A program made the translations under genes and the position numbers. A model generated the notes under the pieces. The model was not told the DNA's origin and did not search any database. It saw nothing but the letters and a program-made list of their open reading frames with translations. A DNA stretch of 64,000 nucleotides, from NCBI GenBank assembly GCA_025084515.1, contig JAJAGP010000940.1, positions 186,001-250,000 on the forward strand, written 5' to 3'. Of this stretch, positions 55,150 through 64,000 are shown one piece after another. Every line of letters starts with the position of its first letter. Within the stretch, counting starts at the first letter, position 1. Source of the stretch: Ancistrus triradiatus. Its lineage: Eukaryota > Chordata > Actinopteri > Siluriformes > Loricariidae.

Positions 55150-55640
55150 TTTTTATTATGTTCTACATTTAATATTAATATTGAAGACATCAAAACTGAG
55201 AAGGGTCGTGTATGGAATTATGTAGTAAACAATAAAAGAGTTGAACAATATATTTTGTACTTCAGATTTTTCAAAGTAGCCACCTTTTGCTTTGATGACA
55301 CCTTTGCACACTCTTGGCATTCTCTCAATCAGCTTTACAGGGTCATCACCTGGAAAGGGTTTCAGTTAACAGGTGTGCATTGTCAGGAATTAACTTGAGG
55401 CCTTCTTAATGTGTTTGCAAGCATCAGCTTTGTTGTGCAGAGGTACGGTTGAAAAACAGAATCTAAAGTATAAAACTTATTCTGGTTTGTTTAACACTTT
55501 TTTGTTTACTACATGATTCCATATGTGTTCCTTCATAGTTTTGATGTCTTCAATATTAATCTCCAATGTAGAAAGCACTAGAATTAAGGAAAAACACTGG
55601 GTGAGGTGGTGTGTCCAAGCTTTTGACTGGTACTGTATAT
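55150..55640 (-). mobile_element. Tc1-related MITE, one end missing
   Basis: The right end is CCAAGCTTTTGACTGGTACT before GTATA. The arms are inverted repeats: left AATATTGAAGACATCAAAAC then GAATTATGTAGTAAACAA (55175-55232), right TTGTTTACTACATGATTCC then TTTTGATGTCTTCAATATTA (55500-55560). The outer part of the left arm, with the CAGTACCAGTCAAAAGC terminus, is lost. Between the arms is a transposase-derived relic (CACCTTTTGCTTTGATGACA). Confidence 0.75.
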
Positions 55641-57590
55641 ATAAAATTGACATACAATTAGACAGGTTGTGTGTTTGACCGCTGTGTCGAACTGGATGGT
55701 CAGTGGTTGATCTCAGGATAAAAAGAGAGTGCTATGTAAATTGGTTGGAGGAATTATATCCATAGTGGCCAAAGGGTGGCATTGCTCCCGCACATTGGTA
55801 AGGCAAGACGACATAGGTGAAAGGACGACCCTAAGGTCATTGAAGACGTGACATGATTTGGAACAGCTTTTGTAATACAAAAATAGGTTCCTACAAATTC
55901 CAACAGAATTCTGCAACACAGACTGACTACAATTGACAGGAACTCTCAAGAGTGCTGTTGTGATTCTGATGGGAGCTTGCATTAATAGGTATGTATTGCT
56001 AATGTAGACTGAGCTCTTAACATTTGACAAATTGGTTTTCCAACATTGATCCATGGGAATTTGACTTTATAAGTAAGAGATTTAGATGTCGAAGTCTTTC
56101 AGATAAAGTGCTACACCCTGATGAGCATCACAGCCTCAGGATGTTCTTCAAATTCTCACGCATCCACCTTTTCAGCCACGCTGTCATGACTCAACTTTTT
56201 GAACCTAAAATGGATGCCTCTGGCAAATGCCCTTCAGCCTACTAAAATGATTATGAACTTATGAACTCCATTTTGTACGTTTTGCAACATATTCTCAGTG
56301 GATCTAAGGACAGAATGATGGTCAGACCCGCAGTGACATTTCCGTTTTAATTTCCTTTTTCCTTTTTTCTTACCACCGCAGTGACACATTGGTCCTTGTT
56401 GTCATACTGAACGACGAAGGTGCAAATGAATTGTGGCTCGTCAGTGTCCATTTGCTGCTGATTGTAATTGGTTTGTCTAAGCATGACTATGATACTCCAG
56501 TTCTGCAAGGTCTTTTAGCTGGATTATTGTGAATATAATGTTAGAAGAGTGATAAGGCACATATGCATTGGGAGGTTTTTCAACCCCCCAATTGGATGTG
56601 GCTCCACCATTCTGTGAGGGGCTAATGGACTGGAAGACACCCTTCAACAAATCGTCAGTAAACTTTCCCATTGTCCTTTGCCCCTGCTGTACCCTAGACC
56701 AGGCACAAGGAACTCAAATGTGTTTAATTGAATGTGGAAAGGCAGCAATTTTAGCCAGATCAAGATATGTAATGTACATAATACAGATGACGCAGCACTC
56801 ATCCTTCAGGCGCTACCTATTGTGGAATTACTAGCATCTCCAAGGAACTATTCTCCAACTGATGGTCTATGGAGAGGCTTTAGGACTTTAATTTGCCTTT
56901 GTCTATAGATATCACAAACCGAACCGTTTAATTGATGTCGTGTCTTTCCTTGTTGCATTTTGGTGTACTTTTCTATTCCTAATAAATGTCTTCTAAATCG
57001 GTGGGGCCAGGTTAGAGGGATTTTAAAAGTCTGATACTTTCCCTTTGAAGTTCAACTTGCAGTACTTACTAGCGTAACATGTGCAGTTGAGTATGACACT
57101 GACTGGGCTGATGAAAATGTGAATGTATTTGACTTCAAGATAATTTCCAGCAGTCATGTAATTGAATAAATAGATATATCTATTTTAAATGATCTATAGT
57201 ATACATCACATATCTTTATGAGGCATTTTAAAAAACATTTTTTGTATATAATTATTTATTACCAGATGGCAAGGTCCCACAGATCCCTTATCCACGATGG
57301 GTTTTTTTTTCTGGCTACTCCAGTTTCTTCCCCCTTTTTTACCCGTTTGGTGCTCTGTCTAGGTTTGAAATGGAAGAAAGAACGAATGTTATTTTAGTAG
57401 CTGTTCAGCAGGGAAGTGAACATAGCGTACTGGCTAGAGGACAGTGTTGTTCAGCCAAATGTTCCTGCTCATTTGTACATTTTTTTTTTTTGGCTTTTGC
57501 TGAAAAATCAACAAAAGAGTATCGTGCACCCACTAGTGGTTTCTTGAATCAGTTCTGCCATGCAAGGGGAAGTTGGTCTTCTCTTGGTTC
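55640..57590 (+). other. intergenic sequence without recognised features
   Basis: Mixed composition. No ORF above about 110 codons, no recognised transposon and no convincing exon. An AATAAATG at about 56985 and a T-rich stretch at 57300-57345 are unexplained. Confidence 0.5.
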
Positions 57591-58735
57591 TGGGACAAAA
57601 AAACTAAAACTTTTTTCTATGGAGCAAAGTGAGCCTTAGTCTCTAGAGCAAAAAGCAGCAACTTAGCCTCTGAAATGAAAAGTGGGACTTGTGAAAACGT
57701 CAAGACAGTTTCTGGAGTGACAAGTAGGGGTGTAGACTTGAGTGAAAATTTGTGACTATAACTGTGGAAAAAAATTGGAATATAGTTGTCACGACTGGTA
57801 CAAGCAGGGACAAAGGAAACAGACGTAGGTGCAAGTGTACTAGGTTTATTTACAGTGAACATTATAAATAATACAAACAGACCACATAGACACAAGATAA
57901 CAACTAAGGCAAGAGTTAACAAGTGACACAAACAACAATAGGCTAATACGCTAACAAACATCTATCACATGGGACAAGCTAACACAGCTAACGCTAACAC
58001 AGACAATGCTACACAAACTAACAAAGCTAAACACCAGACACAGCAAAACCTAGGAGAACTTAACCAATACAAAGAACAACAAGGAAGAGAGAGACTAAGA
58101 CACAAACGGACGAGACAAGGCAAAGTAGACAAACCAGGAGACAGGAGCCAAGACAACCACAGTGTAAAAAATAAAGCCCGACAAGGAAGTGCACAGGAAG
58201 CGGGGTGTATATATAGGAGACAGACCAGCAGGTGGCTACAGCCCCACCTGCTGGGTGGGAAGCAGAAAGCAGGGGGAGCTAAACCGAATAAATGCAAGCT
58301 GAAGGCTTGCATCCTTGTTACAATAGTACACCCAATCAAAATGTGGTACTGAATCTATGAAAATTTGAACATTTGGGCCTAATTCTCTGAATCCAAAAGT
58401 ATGGAAAGAAATATTGAACTGAAAAATGGAAGTTTATTGCCTTCAAAAAGTGGGGACATGGTTTTGAAAGAGACAGTGGTGTATTAGTCTCTGAAACAAA
58501 AATTGGGCACAAACTCTCTAGAGAAAAGAAAGTAGGGTCATAGTCACTAGAGCATAAATTATAAAATAGTGGGAGCATAAATTGCTCAGTAAGTGTGAAA
58601 GAGGTAGGACTTAGCCTCTGCAGTGACAAGTGGTGACTGGTCTCTGGAGGGAAAAGTGTGAAGGTAGTTTCTGGGATGGAAATTGGGGACTTTTGGGTAT
58701 ATTTCCTTGACAGAGCAGTGAATTGAGTGGAAATT
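57590..58735 (+). repeat. minisatellite with TAGTCTCTGGAG words, split by a solo LTR
   Basis: Degenerate units of about 35-40 bp around CTTAGTCTCTAGAGCAAAAA, CTTAGCCTCTGAAATGAAAA, GTTTCTGGAGTGACAAGT and AAAGTGGGGAC run through 57600-57780 and resume at 58380-58730. The LTR at 57787-58322 interrupts the array. Confidence 0.8.
57787..58322 (-). mobile_element. solo LTR with 5-bp target duplication
   Basis: Read on the minus strand, it begins TGTAACAAGGATGCAAGCC and ends CCTGCTTGTACCAGTCGTGA, CA: the TG...CA form of LTRs, 536 bp. The 5-bp direct repeat ATAGT flanks it exactly (57782-57786 and 58323-58327). A TATA-like TATATATA lies near 58208-58215 and AATAAA near 57845 on the complement, in the right order for promoter and poly(A) signal. 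No internal retroelement genes are nearby, so it is a solo LTR left by recombination. I cannot assign a family (Gypsy-like or ERV-like). ORFs within it are incidental. Confidence 0.88.
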
Positions 58736-60840
58736 AAAATTACAGACAGGACAGCTTTGGATGGCAGACCTATGTACAGCAGATACAGCTATTGGAGAGA
58801 CTATAGAGTCTAGTAATCATAAGACAAATACACAACAACAATAAAAAATAGTCTCTGTGAAAGTACTATAAATATGCTGGATTGTCTTTTAGTTGTCTAT
58901 GTACAAATTTTTAGAGAGCTGGTTGATTTAAATGTGGGTCTGATCCTTCTGGTGATGTTTCTAATATCACAGATAAGTCCAAACTATGAGTGTTGCATAC
59001 TGCTAAAAGATATGGAAAACTCTTCTCAGCCTCTCAGAATGGGAAACCATCTCTGGAGAAAATGTGTGGCTATGTTTATAGCGCCGACAAGAACTAGTTA
59101 TAGATTGCATTAATGTTGTTCTTAGCATTAATGTCATCCCTTTCAGTCTCTGAACCATGAGGCAATGATAATTTGAATCACGTTTTGATTGCATTAAAGA
59201 GTTTTGATAACATTTCCCATTTTTCTCCCAGTAAAGTCAAATTGTAGAGTTTAGCAATGGGTTGTTTAGTATTGATGGAATAATTGTTCCAGTTGCATTG
59301 AACTAGGTTAAGCAGTTGTCATCAGTTTTAACATGTATATTAAATAAATTCATTATTCAGCAGTTCCCATCATTTTTGCAGAAATTTTAAGAACTGTTTG
59401 AAACTGTCCCCATTGGATTAATCTAAGTAGGATAATAATGACACATACATATTTTGCATTTAATATAGGCCTACTGTTTTAATCTATTGTAATGATTTAA
59501 TGATCCAGGACTGAGAATACCATATGCTCTGCATTTCTGTGTCATCATTATACAATCAGTTCTATAAAGAAAAGGACATATATTATGAGACATTGGTGAA
59601 TGAAGGCCTGAGTGGGGGCACCCCTGATTTGCTGGCACTACCAAAGCCCCCATGACTCGGAGGAACTATGAAACTTGGAAAGTTGGAGCTTCTGGCGAGG
59701 CAGAACACAGAAAGAAATGAACAGAGAGCATCAGTCTTTCTTCATTCTTCACTCAATCTTTTATTGGGACACCACCAACAGGGAGTTGGCAATCACAGAC
59801 GCAGACAGAACCAAAGTTCAGAGTTACTCGGGTCTGGGCGGCTGGATCTGTGGTAGTGCAAGTAGAACTGGCCAAACCAGTCAAGATCTGTCAAGCTGCT
59901 CTTATAATGGTATTCAAAAACTTGGTTATGATTATAGGTATTATTTTATAGGAACAGTATAATTAGGCGTAAATCTAAAACAATATCTCTCTTTTTCATA
60001 AATGTTGTTTATGTGACCCCTGTAAATAATATTAATCCTCAATGCTGGCTATTTTTGTTTATCATTTCTGTTATGTAGTAGAATCTAAAGCTTGTGTAAG
60101 CCCTTTAATCTGCTTATTGGTTGGTGATACAATAAAGTTCTTTTTTTTTAAAGAAACACATACCGTGTATGAGAAAACATTTTCTAATTCCCACAGTAAT
60201 CTAATCTAACCTTCACCTTGACAATACCCTTTAATTTAAATACATGCCATTAATCATTAAAGCATATATTTCTAAAATTAAATCAAACTTTAAAATGATG
60301 TTGAGTTTTAATAATAAACTTAAAAATATAGCCACAAGGACTTGTAATGTAATTATTAGTATAAATCAATATTTGAATCTTAAAACTCATTTTTAAAGAG
60401 ATTCTGTTACTTATCTGAAAAGTTTGATTTAATTTTGTCTTTCACCTCAGACAGGCATATAATGCATTGTTTGTATTCAGAGCACAATATATTGACATGA
60501 CTCCATAATTTTAATTAACATTTATTATGTTTACCAGCCTAATAAATCATTTACTAAAAATGTGTCTTACTTTACCTAAACATGTTACACTTTGGGCCGT
60601 ATCTAGAGTTGTATCGAACTTTATGAATAGATAAAGTTATTCATATTGAGATATTGTGCAGCTATATCTTCAGGGAATTTGGAATAAAATGTATTGAGTT
60701 TGGTATGTTGTCCAAATTGGTTTCCTGCATATACTCTAGTTTCTTCTCACAGCTCAGAAACATGCCGATGAGTGCGTGAACTACAGAAGGTTACCCCTAG
60801 GCATGAATTAATTAGTGTGAAAAGCCATGTGTTAGATTGT
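58735..60840 (+). other. intergenic sequence, mostly unrecognised
   Basis: AT-rich. 59590-59960 has a more GC-rich block with two overlapping ORFs of 60-95 codons that look like no family I know. 59980-60150 ends in CAATAAAGTTC plus T-rich sequence, which resembles a transcript or retro-element 3' end. Neither is supported further. Confidence 0.4.
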
Positions 60841-60841
60841 C

Positions 60842-61251
60842 CAGTACTGTGCAAAAGTCTTAGGTCATCAATGGATTTGTTATTTTAGCAATGGTATTAT
60901 GTCCATGTATAGTTATGTAAATTGTATTGTAAAAAACTGAAAAAAAGCAAGCATTTATTGTCGCCTCTCCTTACACTTGAGGAATAGCAGCACAAGGCAG
61001 CTTCATCAGGATGTCAAATGAATCAGGAGTGGTCTTTTGGAAGTGCAGCAGCCCAGAAATCACTTTTTCAGAGAAATCACACTAAGTACTGACATATCTT
61101 CAGAAGCCATTTTGATCTAAATTTCTTACTTTTTTTTGTGTGTGTACATTTCCTGTATTTTCTGTTTGTGAGAAAAATAATTATATGTGGTCATTATATC
61201 ATTGATAAAGCAACAAATCTAATGGTGGTCTAAGACTTTTGCACAGTATTG
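60842..61251 (+). mobile_element. MITE with long inverted repeats, Tc1-type, complete
   Basis: The left end CAGTACTGTGCAAAAGTCTT and the right end AAGACTTTTGCACAGTATTG are inverted. Similarity extends inward about 65 bp (GGATTTGTTATTTTAGCAAT against the complement of CATTGATAAAGCAACAAATC). The right flank is TA; the left flank is TC, where one base has probably changed. No coding sequence remains in 410 bp. The same termini occur at 36318 and 37791 and partially at 14284-14307. Confidence 0.85.
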
Positions 61252-61664
61252 TATTTCTGCCCAGTATTTCTAGATAACCTCCAGGCGTCCAACAAGTCTT
61301 TAATGAAATCATTAATTTTTCCCTTAATACAGCCCTCAGAACGAGCTAGATTGCATAAATTTTATTTTGTACTAAACGTGACCTGAGTACTAACTGCACA
61401 GTACGTGTGTGTAATTCAACTCTAAATATGGCCCTTTGTGGATCCAATACTAACACACAGTAATAATGTTACACATAATTCCCTGTATTATTAAGTAGCA
61501 ATGTAAGTACTAAGTAATAATGTAAACCTTTTAATAACATCACTTCTGGAAGATTTCTTTTTTCCTGCTTGCTCTTTTTGGTCTTTCTTCCCACTCCTGG
61601 TCATCCCTAAAGCCCCACATGACCTCTAAATGTGCCCGATGACCTCAGAGGACGGCAGTAGCCG

Positions 61665-61673
61665 TATATAAAG
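61665..61673 (+). promoter_or_regulatory. TATA-like box, doubtful
   Basis: TATATAAAG in a locally GC-richer setting (GACGGCAGTAGCC upstream). It could be a promoter of an unseen downstream gene or chance. No initiator or first exon is convincing. Confidence 0.2.
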
Positions 61674-61973
61674 ACCTTCGTTCTGCAAGGTAAACCTAAC
61701 TTAAATTAGCTTCTAAACTGCATAAAACTAAAAGTTTAAAATATGACCTAATATTAGTTTTGTTTCACGTTACTTAAGCTAGAATATGTTTTGATAAATA
61801 GCTGTAATATTGAATTAAACACATTACTTTGACTAATTACATCCCAAAATACAACCTCTATAATATATCTTGTATGCTATGAGACGGCGCATCAAATCTT
61901 GAGCATGTTTGTTCTGACTTGCACTGAGTGGATCGATATTTTTTTCATTTACCAGTGTTTCTCTCCATTTCAG

Positions 61974-62035
61974 AGGGTCAGAGAGAGGGCTGGAGCCGTG
62001 AAATTGTCCTCCTGCACTTCACACTTTGTTCCGAG
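61974..62035 (+). other. possible unassigned exon
   Basis: A 62-nt segment has a good acceptor (TTTCTCTCCATTTCAG just before 61974) and donor (GAG/GTGAGC at 62036). One frame is open: GQREGWSREIVLLHFTLCSE. I recognise no protein. It could be a noncoding exon of a downstream gene or a cryptic exon. Confidence 0.25.
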
Positions 62036-62394
62036 GTGAGCTTTGCTATTTCAGCATTGCATTACACAGTTCAGCATGTTTACTCTGTCAGTAAATATAA
62101 TGCAAGCACGAAGAGTGTACAACACATGTCATACAAAACACCTCATATTAAGTCATATATTAGGTTTATTCCTTATGGAAGCTGTGTCAGCTTCTCAAAG
62201 CAAGTCACATAACATAATCCCTACACACTATCACAAACCAATAAGAGAAAAGAGAGAATGGATGGAGAAAAAAAACAAAACAAAACAATGGAAAGACTTC
62301 TCAACACGAAAAATGCTATGTTGTCATGCATAGATTTTTGTCAATCCTAAATAAAATTTTACACAAAGAAAATCGTAATTCATTTTTTAAAAGA

Positions 62395-62583
62395 ATCCAA
62401 TTCATGTCTTACCCAACCAAAATCCCAGTCGCTTTCTATAAAAGTCCAGTCTCGGTTTTACTCAACCAAATTCCAATCCGCTTTTTAAAACAGTTCAGTC
62501 CAGGATTTTGGTTTGGTAAAACCTGAATTGAACTTTTACCAAAATGGATCTGGATTTTGGTTGGGTAAAACATGGACTGGACA
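62395..62583. repeat. foldback (hairpin) repeat
   Basis: Left arm TCCAATTCATGTCTTACCCA, ACCAAAATCCCA and right arm TGGATTTTGGTTGGG, TAAAACATGGACTGGA are near-perfect complements. Further words inside (TTTTACTCAACCAAATTCC; GGATTTTGGTTTGG) also pair, so there are at least two nested stems. No coding sequence; probably a small foldback transposon. Confidence 0.75.
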
Positions 62584-62710
62584 TCTACAAAAAGTTATCA
62601 TGACAGAATGTTAACCGGTTTTAGTATTCTACAGTTAACCATGAAATATAGCCATAAATACTGGGACCGCTAAATGATTTTTAACCATAAATATTTGGAC
62701 AGCTAATAAT

Positions 62711-62902
62711 TTACATTTACAGCATTTAGCAGACGCCCTTATCCAGAGCGACTTACAATTGATACAGTCTTACAATCCAAGCAATTGTGGGTTAAGGGCC
62801 TTGCTCAAGGACCCAACAGTGGCAGCTTGGCAGAGGTGGGATTTGAACCCTGGACCTTTTGGTCCATAGTCCAGTACCTTAACCGCTAGGCTACAACAGT
62901 CC
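62711..62902 (-). mobile_element. tRNA-derived SINE, full length, minus
   Basis: The least diverged copy. It shows tail complement TTTACAGCATTTAGCAGACG, GCGACTTACAATTGATACAG, CCAACAGTGGCAGCTTGG, B-box complement GGGATTTGAACCC and head CTTAACCGCTAGGCTAC. It lies within a short AGCCATAAATA-type repeat (62650-62960). Confidence 0.92.
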
Positions 62903-63509
62903 ATACAGTCATAATCCTTAGCCAGGGACAGTTAATGACCCTTAGCCATAACTATCTACATATCAAAATGACCTTTAGTCATTGGCACCACATTACAGTT
63001 ATTACACCCTATTATCACTTTATGTTACATATTACTTTAGTCAAAAGTATTGACACCCCCTCACAGCTTGTGTACATGAGCCAATTACCCATAATTTCCC
63101 TGGTGTAGCAAACCCTTCCATTCCCTCATTGCCTTGCCTCTCATTTTCTGGCTCCTCATCTCCCGAATATTGATTCACCTGTTCCTCATTTATGTTCCCT
63201 TTTTAAAACCCTCCACTTCCATCCTTCAGAGTGTTGGAATGTTTGCTTTATATCTCTCCCACTCTCAATTGTTTGCGTCTGTGCTTGCTACCTGATCCTG
63301 TTTGCCTGATTTCTCATTCCATTCTGCATCCATTCTCTCTCTGTCTCCTCTCCAACATCTTCCTCCACACCTTTCTGTCCCTTTCTGTTTTCTTTCCTTC
63401 CATTTTCGTCCCATTCCTCTCTGGTCTGTCTCCCCTTCTTGCTGCTAAGTTCACTGACTGCCTCCTCTCTGGACTCCACCCCTTCCCATCATCACACTCA
63501 GGTGACACG

Positions 63510-64000
63510 CCCACAGCTCCTACTACTAATGACTTTATGATGTTATTAAATGCTTTTGACCTGACCCAGCATGTATCCAGCCTTACTCATAAACATGGAC
63601 ATACTTTAGATTTGATCCTATCTCATGGGCTAGACATCAGGGTGTTCACTGTCCTTGATGTTGGAATATCAGATCACTACTGTGTCTTTTTCACAATGAC
63701 ACTGCTTACTAAATTTAAGTTAAGCAGAAAAGTAATTAGCAAGCACTATTTTACTGAAGATTTTAAAACTACTTTCTCAGATCTGTTTGCCTCAACCTTC
63801 CCTGTTACTGAGGCTGACTGTGATAGCCTAATTGGAAATTTCACTACCAGAATTAGTGATTGCACATTTGGTGCCACTAAAAACTAAATGTGTGCCATGC
63901 ATTAGTAAAGCCCCATGGAAACATTAAACCACCATAATTAAGTTAAAGAGAGAATGCAGACATGCTGAAAGAAAATGGAGACTGAGCTTACTATTCATTA
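63510..64000 (+). mobile_element. LINE (CR1/L2-type) endonuclease fragment, runs off the window
   Basis: Open frame with LLNAFDLTQHVSSLTHKHGH, TLDLILSHGLDI and VGISDHYCVFF: the C-terminal endonuclease motifs, including SDH. The linker FTEDFKTTFSDLFAS, then LIGNFTTRISD, matches the same region of the LINE at 9620-8550. A stop follows TKN at 63885-63887, and further frames continue toward the reverse transcriptase (CISKAPWK, RECRHAERKW). It starts inside the endonuclease, so the element is 5'-truncated or joined to other sequence near 63510; the C/T-rich ORF part upstream (63231-63500) is not recognised. Confidence 0.85.

Noticed and set aside
57965..58352. ORFs of 124-127 codons on both strands
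   Set aside because: Both lie inside the solo LTR, which does not code.
63231..63500. C/T-rich N-terminal part of a 218-codon ORF as a real protein
   Set aside because: Only the part from about 63513 matches a LINE endonuclease; the upstream part is Ser/Leu/Pro low-complexity from pyrimidine-rich DNA.

Overview
The window is animal nuclear DNA, almost certainly from a teleost fish. It holds one recognisable cellular gene: the 3' two thirds of khdrbs3 (T-STAR/SLM2, a STAR-family RNA-binding splicing regulator). The gene lies on the + strand as six short coding exons with correct splice sites and phases. The abundant Tc1-like transposons, CR1/L2- and RTE-like LINEs and tRNA-type SINEs sharing one conserved teleost 3' tail fit an otophysan fish. 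Catfish is my guess; the sequence does not prove it.

Layout: exon A 307-453 (end of KH, start of QUA2), exon B 3091-3230 (QUA2 and first Arg-rich part), exon C 6709-6886 (RG/Pro-rich), exon D 30914-30987, exon E 48644-48699 (Tyr-rich), exon F 53960-54051 (C-terminal localisation motif and stop). Together they encode about 228 residues. The 5' exons lie before the window. The introns are about 2.6, 3.5, 24.0, 17.7 and 5.3 kb. A 3'UTR of roughly 0.5 kb with candidate poly(A) signals follows, and from about 54.6 kb to the end the sequence is intergenic or otherwise unassigned.

The rest is mostly decayed mobile DNA. Family A is a Tc1-like element with one full-length but broken copy at 10.5-12.1 kb and many partial copies. 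Family B is a second Tc1-like family, found as truncated, nested and A/B chimeric copies. Several minor Tc1-like relics and MITEs are also present. Other elements are a 5'-truncated CR1/L2-type LINE at 7.0-9.6 kb, further LINE pieces at 23.2-25.0, 35.8-36.1 and 63.5-64.0 kb, an RTE-like LINE 3' end at 34.2-35.4 kb, about ten copies of one SINE, several copies of other tRNA-type SINEs, and one clean solo LTR with a 5-bp target duplication at 57.8-58.3 kb. Degenerate minisatellites of unrelated sequence recur at about 1.0-2.7, 15.4-15.9, 16.4-18.3, 40.4-40.9, 48.8-49.5 and 57.6-58.7 kb, and several are interrupted by transposons.

I found no new gene system. The most interesting points are: a pure (TG)18 run in place of the polypyrimidine tract right at the exon B acceptor; Asn in place of the first catalytic Asp in all four family A copies where that site can be read; recombinant A/B Tc1 elements; a ~380-bp inverted repeat pair inside the 24-kb intron; and stretches (43.2-45.8 and 52.1-52.9 kb) whose insertions in homopolymers suggest poor base-level assembly.
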